From DASRDU01 sp035560235 (lineage in GTDB: Bacteria; Acidobacteriota; Blastocatellia; RBC074), in NCBI GenBank assembly GCA_035560235.1, contig DATMAG010000002.1:1-43483 (forward strand): 43,483 nt of DNA, given 5' to 3'. The position numbers and the translations under genes were made by a program. The first letter of the stretch is position 1; each line of letters opens with the position of its first letter. Positions 39,375 to 43,483 of this stretch are shown piece after piece. The notes beneath the pieces were generated by a model that saw only the letters and a program-made list of their open reading frames with translations, was not told the origin of the DNA and did not search any database.

Positions 39375-40430
39375 TCAGGCCACGCAGGACTGGGACAATT
39401 CGCGACAATGGCGAGGCAAAGTGGCAGCCTGCTTCTTCTTCGCGGCCTTTGGCGAAGCTGAAGGTGAAGCCGCAGGCGAAACTGACGGTGAAGGGGCCGG
39501 AGTCGGCTCGTTGATTACATCCGGCAGCTTGAAGCTCATTGATTCAAGCTCATCCTTGCGGATGCGATAAACGGGCGCGCGGCCTTCGACGCTGACGTAA
39601 GCCTTGTCGTCATCGGCGGCAGAGACTTTCAGATTCGTTGTCTGCCCGTCCTTGCCCGTGACCTGAATTTCAACCGCCGGTTTCGCCAGCTTCGCTTTGA
39701 TCTCATCCGACGGCTGGTCAATGATCTCCTGCGCGATGAGGTTGAGCCAGGGAGTCAGCGCCTTGTATTCGATGACCTCCTTGTCCTTCTTTTCCGCAGG
39801 CTCTTTGACGAGCCATTTGCCGTCAGAGCTTTTCTCTGCCGCGAGCGTCACGTTCGGATTTCTGACTCTGAATTTAGTTATGTCGTCAATCGTGAGTTTG
39901 AGAATCTTTTTGTCGCGCCAGTCGTTGAATGGCTTCTGCGCCGTCAGCAGCATCGGCACGGCTGCCAGCCCAACCTCAGGCATCTGATCCACGAGGACGT
40001 AAACATTCGAGCCGGTGTAATCCTTTTCGCCAAACCGCACGCGATGGGTTTCACCGCTCTTCATTTTGAGTTCAACCGTCGTCTTCGGATCGGTGAGGCC
40101 GAATTCCTTCAGGTTTTCGGGCGTGCCCGGCTTTCTGTCCTGCAGCTTCATCCGGGCAAAATCCTCGGCCATCTGAGTGAAGCCGTTCTGATCGGCCTCG
40201 GTGACGAACGGCTGAGTAATCGTCCATTTGCCATTGACCTTTTCAGCCGCGACCGTTTTGCCCGCATTCGTCAAAGTCACGGCAGTCACATCTTCAGGCT
40301 TGAAGGCAAAAGCCGGGACGCTCCTGTCCGGTTCGGCATCGCGTTCGGTGCCGTACTTTGATTCGTAGAAATAGACCCCGCCGCCCAGAATGGCGGCAAC
40401 CAGCAGCAGAATGAGCGTGTTTCTTTTCAT
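39375..40430 (-). CDS. DUF4340 domain protein of the Gld-type ABC cluster
   Basis: A 351-residue protein with one N-terminal transmembrane segment (about 4-21) and a mainly beta extracytoplasmic part of DUF4340 type, built of repeated modules with the pattern VTAVTLTNAGKTVAAEKVNGKWTI. The C-terminus is a Pro/Ser/Ala tail (PTPAPSPSVSPAASPSASP). DUF4340 genes regularly follow GldG-like genes, and their products are thought to be accessory to the transporter. There is no Shine-Dalgarno: the bases directly upstream of the ATG are the 7-nt GGTCAGT tandem of the neighbouring repeat. Translation may rely on coupling or read as a weakly initiated gene. Confidence 0.87.
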   Translation of the reverse strand: MKRNTLILLLVAAILGGGVYFYESKYGTERDAEPDRSVPAFAFKPEDVTAVTLTNAGKTVAAEKVNGKWTITQPFVTEADQNGFTQMAEDFARMKLQDRKPGTPENLKEFGLTDPKTTVELKMKSGETHRVRFGEKDYTGSNVYVLVDQMPEVGLAAVPMLLTAQKPFNDWRDKKILKLTIDDITKFRVRNPNVTLAAEKSSDGKWLVKEPAEKKDKEVIEYKALTPWLNLIAQEIIDQPSDEIKAKLAKPAVEIQVTGKDGQTTNLKVSAADDDKAYVSVEGRAPVYRIRKDELESMSFKLPDVINEPTPAPSPSVSPAASPSASPKAAKKKQAATLPRHCRELSQSCVA

Positions 40431-40434
40431 AGTG

Positions 40435-40518
40435 GTCAGTGGTCAGTGGTCAGTGGTCAGTGGTCGGTGCAGGCTGCGATATGCTGCAACAACCGACAAC
40501 TGACAACTGACAACTGAC
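40435..40518. repeat. 7-nt tandem (GGTCAGT / CAACTGA) inverted repeat
   Basis: The left arm 40435-40468 has about five copies of GTCAGTG. The right arm 40492-40518 has CAACTGA copies. Paired, the arms match except for one G-A mismatch per 7-nt unit, so both arms keep a strict 7-nt period but have drifted at the same position of the unit. It starts 8 bases from the GldG stop and runs to within 5 bases of the DUF4340 start codon. Confidence 0.92.
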
Positions 40519-40526
40519 AATCGCTT

Positions 40527-42026
40527 TTATCTTCTCTTCCACCAGATGTAAGCGCCGGCGACGATGACCAGGGCGGGCAGGAAGATGGTCGTCAGCAGCC
40601 AGATCAGATTCTTCTGCATCTCGGTCAGGGTGATGGTGCGGTTGGTCGGCGCTTTCGGGCGGATCGAAATCAGGTCTTCGTCCTGCGCCAGCCAGTTGAT
40701 CGTGTTCAGGAACAGATCGCCGTTGGCCTGCTGATTGACATACTGATTGCTGGCGAAATCGGAATCACCAATGACGACCAGACGCGCTTCCTTGTCGCCG
40801 ATTCTTTTGCTCGCTGCGACACCGAGGCTGATCGGGCCTTTGGTGTCTTTGCCTTCGTTGAATTCGGCCTGCTGATTTTTCAGATCGGTTTCGGCCCAGC
40901 TCGCGCCTGAAGTCTTCATCAGTTCAGTCGTGCTGACTTCGGTCTTTGACGGATCGGCAACTCTGACCGAGCGCGCCGACGGGAAGACGGTCATCGTGCG
41001 ACCCAGGTCTTTGGTGATCGGATGAGCGCCGTATTCTCTGGCAATTGGCGCGGCGGCTCCGAGTCCGAACAGACGGCCCACGCCGCTCACGTCGAGCACA
41101 AGGTCATTGCCAATGGCGATGTTCCACGACTTGAGCAGCTCACCGACCTGCGGATCAGTGTCGGCATCGAGCATCAGCAGCGCCTTGCCGCCGCCGTCCA
41201 GATATTTGCTGATGTTCTGCACCTCGGTCGGAAAGAGCGGCTTTTTCGGCCCGGCGACGACCAGGACTTCACAGTCCTTCGGCACTTCGGCGGAAACGAT
41301 GTCCACCGTTTTCGTCTCGTAATTCTGATTCTTCAAACCGCCGTTGACTGCCGAATAGCCTTCGGGGCCGGAGGCCGAAATTGATTTTTCATTGTGACTT
41401 TCAACGAAGCAGATGTTCTTCAGCTTCTCGCGCGTGACTTTCAGAATCGCGTTGACCAGATCCTGCTCGGAAGTCGAAGTCAGATGTTCAGTGCGTGTGC
41501 CGGAGGTGACGATGGTTTCACCCATGCTGCGCACTTCGTACTGTTTGGCGAGCTGCAGCCGCTCCTGCGGATCAACGCGTTCGTAGCTGAGCTTCGGGCT
41601 GAGCCTTTTCAGATCCTGCATCGTGTTGCGCAGTTCCGGGTCATCCGTCTTGTCGAACCTGATGATTTTGACTTCCTGCTTCAGTCCCGAGACGACCTTG
41701 CGGGTCTGGTCAGAAAGGCTGTACAAGCCTCCGGTGGTCAGGTCGAACTGTTTGTGGTGGCGATAGCCGAGAACATTGACGACGGCCAGAATGCCGATCA
41801 TAGCGATAGCCAGCACGAGCGTATTGGCGCCGAGTTTCGCGGCCCGCCCGCCGAAAAAGGCCATGACCAGCGCCGCAATCAGCAGCACGCCGCCCGCAAT
41901 CAGCAGGGCGTTGTCGAATTTCGTCGCTTCGCCGCCGCGGAACTGATAACGAATGAACCCGGCCACCAGCAGCGCCGCGCCGAGCAGTACCGCATATTTG
42001 AAGATCTCCTGCCTGTCAGGTTTCAT
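40527..42026 (-). CDS. GldG-like ABC transporter auxiliary protein
   Basis: A 499-residue membrane protein. Two or three N-terminal transmembrane segments (about 10-95), including FGGRAAKLGANTLVLAIAMIG, are followed by a large extracytoplasmic domain of the GldG/ABC_transp_aux type (about 105-460), with GGKALLMLDADTDPQV near residue 280 and VVIGDSDFASNQYVNQQ near 425. A C-terminal transmembrane helix ends in WWKRR. GldG works with GldA (ATPase) and GldF (permease). In Bacteroidetes this complex is linked to gliding, but homologues in other phyla probably serve a different export role. The upstream gap to the permease gene is 42 bases and contains a word-repeat tract, with no strong ribosome-binding site. 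Confidence 0.88.
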   Translation of the reverse strand: MKPDRQEIFKYAVLLGAALLVAGFIRYQFRGGEATKFDNALLIAGGVLLIAALVMAFFGGRAAKLGANTLVLAIAMIGILAVVNVLGYRHHKQFDLTTGGLYSLSDQTRKVVSGLKQEVKIIRFDKTDDPELRNTMQDLKRLSPKLSYERVDPQERLQLAKQYEVRSMGETIVTSGTRTEHLTSTSEQDLVNAILKVTREKLKNICFVESHNEKSISASGPEGYSAVNGGLKNQNYETKTVDIVSAEVPKDCEVLVVAGPKKPLFPTEVQNISKYLDGGGKALLMLDADTDPQVGELLKSWNIAIGNDLVLDVSGVGRLFGLGAAAPIAREYGAHPITKDLGRTMTVFPSARSVRVADPSKTEVSTTELMKTSGASWAETDLKNQQAEFNEGKDTKGPISLGVAASKRIGDKEARLVVIGDSDFASNQYVNQQANGDLFLNTINWLAQDEDLISIRPKAPTNRTITLTEMQKNLIWLLTTIFLPALVIVAGAYIWWKRR

Positions 42027-42033
42027 AGGGTTG

Positions 42034-42062
42034 TCTCAAAGCTCACATCTCAAATTTCAAAT
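42034..42062. repeat. Short tract of 7-nt words (CTCAAA) in the gld operon
   Basis: TCTCAAA, GCTCACA, TCTCAAA, TTTCAAA in tandem. It lies between the GldF stop (7 bases away) and the GldG start (8 bases away). It is the same word as the 18068-18128 tract, without a second arm. Confidence 0.65.
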
Positions 42063-42068
42063 CCGAAA

Positions 42069-42860
42069 CTAGGCGCGTCTCCATCGCATTGAATCCAGCG
42101 TTCGCCAGGTCAGAAAGATGCCCAGCACGATGACCGAGAGGTAATAGATCAGGTTCGTCGTATCAATCACGCCGCGCGTGAAATCGTTGAAGTGGCGCAG
42201 AATTGAAAGATACTGCGCCGTCTCTCCCCACCAGCCTGTTGATTCTCTGACCAGCCGGTCCACGATCAGCAGGATGATGAACGCGCCGAAGGTGATGAAG
42301 GCCGCGATGATCTGATTTTCAGTCAGCGACGAAAGCCACGCGCCGATGGCGATCAGCGCGCCGCCGAGCAGCAGCGTGCCCAGATAACCTGCCAGAATGA
42401 TTTTCCAGGGCAGCTTCGGATCGCTGAAAAACCGGATGACCACGTGATAGAGAAACGTCGGCGCGATCATGACAATAAAGAGCGTCAAGGTCGCCAGAAA
42501 CTTGCCGAGCACGATCTGCAGTTCAGTGACCGGCGAGGTCATCAACAGTTCCATCGTGCCCTGCCGCCGCTCGCCCGCAAAAAGGCCCATCGTCAGCATC
42601 GGAATCATGAAGAGGATGAACGTGCTCACCAGGCCGAGCGAGTAACTCAGAATGATCCCCGGCATATCCAGATCCTGCGACGGCATCCCGCCCTGCATCG
42701 CGGACATCTGCCGACGGAAGCCTTCCTGAATGACTCCGTTCAGCAGGTCATAGAAGAAGAATCCGCACAGCAGCAGAAAGACGCTGATGACGATGTAAGC
42801 AATCGGCGAGACAAAGTAACTTTGCAGTTCCCGCCGGTAAATTGCCAGAATCCCTTTCAT
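42069..42860 (-). CDS. ABC-2 type permease (GldF-like)
   Basis: A 263-residue membrane protein with six predicted transmembrane segments. It shows the family features IYRRELQSYFVSPIAYIV at the N-terminus and GERRQGTMELLMTSPV in the cytoplasmic loop (about 98-113), which is typical of ABC-2/GldF permeases. It forms the membrane channel of the transporter whose ATPase gene ends 26 bases upstream and whose GldG partner begins 42 bases downstream. The substrate is unknown. Confidence 0.92.
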   Translation of the reverse strand: MKGILAIYRRELQSYFVSPIAYIVISVFLLLCGFFFYDLLNGVIQEGFRRQMSAMQGGMPSQDLDMPGIILSYSLGLVSTFILFMIPMLTMGLFAGERRQGTMELLMTSPVTELQIVLGKFLATLTLFIVMIAPTFLYHVVIRFFSDPKLPWKIILAGYLGTLLLGGALIAIGAWLSSLTENQIIAAFITFGAFIILLIVDRLVRESTGWWGETAQYLSILRHFNDFTRGVIDTTNLIYYLSVIVLGIFLTWRTLDSMRWRRA

Positions 42861-42886
42861 TGATTTTACTCCGTGATGAATTCGGT

Positions 42887-43483
42887 TCAGGCCGCCTGCG
42901 CCGTGTTCGTCTCTTCGGTCGTCAGTTGTCTGAAGATGTCTTCGAGCGTGAGGTTGACCGCGCGCAATTCGTAGAGTTCGAAGCCGCGCCCGATCAGATG
43001 CGCGGCGAGTCTGTGCCTGAGGTCTTCGCCGCTCTCGTTTTCGAGCGTGACCGAGAGCAGCCCCGACGCTTCGACCGGCTCGATTTCGACCCGGCTGAGG
43101 TGATCGAAGTTTTCAAGCGATGAGCGCAACTGCCCCGCATCGCCTTTGACTTCGAGGTGAATGCGCTGGCCGCCGCCGCGCTGCGCTGAAAGGTTCTGCG
43201 GCGTGTCCTCGGCGGCGATCTGACCTTTGTTGATGATCACCACGCGGTCGCAGGTCATCTCGACTTCGGGCAGGATGTGAGTTGAGAGAATGATCGTGTG
43301 TTCGCCCGCGAGGCTCTTGATCAGCCTGCGGACTTCGATGATCTGGTTCGGGTCGAGTCCGACGGTCGGTTCATCGAGGATTACGACATCCGGGTTGTGA
43401 ACGATGGCCTGTGCGATGCCGACGCGCTGCTTGTAACCGCGCGAGAGCTTGCGAATCAGCATGTCGCGGCGGTCCTCGATGTT
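42887..43483 (-). CDS. ABC transporter ATPase (GldA-like), 5' end outside the window
   Basis: The visible 198 residues are the C-terminal part of an ABC ATPase. The signature is LSRGYKQRVGIAQAI, Walker B is VVILDEPTVGLDPNQ, and the H-loop is TIILSTHI. A C-terminal regulatory extension (about 90 residues, ending VNLTLEDIFRQLTTEE) is typical of ATPases paired with ABC-2 permeases. The frame is open to the last base of the window (NIEDRRDM reads into it), so Walker A and the true start lie beyond the edge. It is the first gene of the four-gene gld-like operon seen here. Confidence 0.93.
   Translation of the reverse strand, partial: NIEDRRDMLIRKLSRGYKQRVGIAQAIVHNPDVVILDEPTVGLDPNQIIEVRRLIKSLAGEHTIILSTHILPEVEMTCDRVVIINKGQIAAEDTPQNLSAQRGGGQRIHLEVKGDAGQLRSSLENFDHLSRVEIEPVEASGLLSVTLENESGEDLRHRLAAHLIGRGFELYELRAVNLTLEDIFRQLTTEETNTAQAA

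Noticed and set aside
39016..39408. An N-terminal extension of htpX through the riboswitch
   Set aside because: The frame is open but covers the aptamer and terminator; AGGAG before the ATG at 39015 and the normal HtpX length argue against it.
40435..40518. A CRISPR array at the GGTCAGT tandem
   Set aside because: Units are 7 nt without spacers, and the region is an inverted repeat; no cas genes are present.
4173..42062. Word-type inverted repeats as ends of insertion sequences
   Set aside because: There are no transposase genes or remnants between or beside the arms, loops are only about 9-160 bases, and no target duplications were seen.

Overview
The window is one contiguous stretch of moderately GC-rich bacterial chromosome. 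It looks like a soil or freshwater member of the Acidobacteriota or a near relative. That placement is an inference from gene content: a large TonB-dependent receptor with an N-terminal carboxypeptidase-regulatory domain, an S41 peptidase fused to a serine beta-lactamase domain, an EgtB-type sulfoxide synthase, a GldA/GldF/GldG-type ABC cluster with a DUF4340 protein, and an Mpl/RecF/GyrB core. No rRNA, tRNA, transposase, prophage or CRISPR array was seen.

Layout. 1-4.2 kb: a class A beta-lactamase-fold protein (minus), divergent from a translationally coupled grpB-like/egtB pair and a lipoprotein SMP-30 lactonase. 4.3-7.4 kb: an SDR and a GH88 unsaturated uronyl hydrolase, probably a uronate-oligosaccharide pair, then a SAM methyltransferase. 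7.7-11.8 kb (minus): an unknown membrane-anchored protein and a TPR / LytS-type kinase / LytTR regulator operon. 12.0-14.5 kb: the S41-S12 fusion protease. 14.8-18.0 kb (minus): a pilin-like protein with a large unknown membrane protein, and a Tat-exported Cys-rich protein. 18.3-28.9 kb: mpl, a small secreted protein, a two-gene ATPase + TOPRIM-like module whose last codon overlaps the recF start, then gyrB interrupted by two inteins. 29.2-33.8 kb: the TonB receptor and a mercuric-reductase-like flavoprotein. 33.8-36.1 kb (minus): a NUDIX hydrolase, an exported truncated haemoglobin and two cupredoxins. 36.4-39.2 kb (minus): a CocE-hydrolase remnant, terC and htpX, the last preceded by a yybP-ykoY manganese riboswitch with an intrinsic terminator. 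39.4-43.5 kb (minus): DUF4340, GldG, GldF and a GldA that runs off the window.

Four things stand out. (1) GyrB carries two inteins, both placed in TOPRIM catalytic motifs. One has an HNH nuclease, the other a LAGLIDADG nuclease plus an XRE-type helix-turn-helix. (2) The ATPase/TOPRIM pair has the architecture of two-gene anti-phage systems and is coupled to recF. (3) A Mn2+ riboswitch controls an htpX-first transcript followed by terC. (4) A recurring class of intergenic inverted repeats is built from quasi-tandem 7- or 9-11-nt words. In this window nearly all of them begin within about 40 nt of a stop codon. I know of no established name for them, and they are the best candidate for something undescribed.

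Regulatory sites are called by eye from consensus matches. Protein family assignments come from motif recognition, not from database searches.
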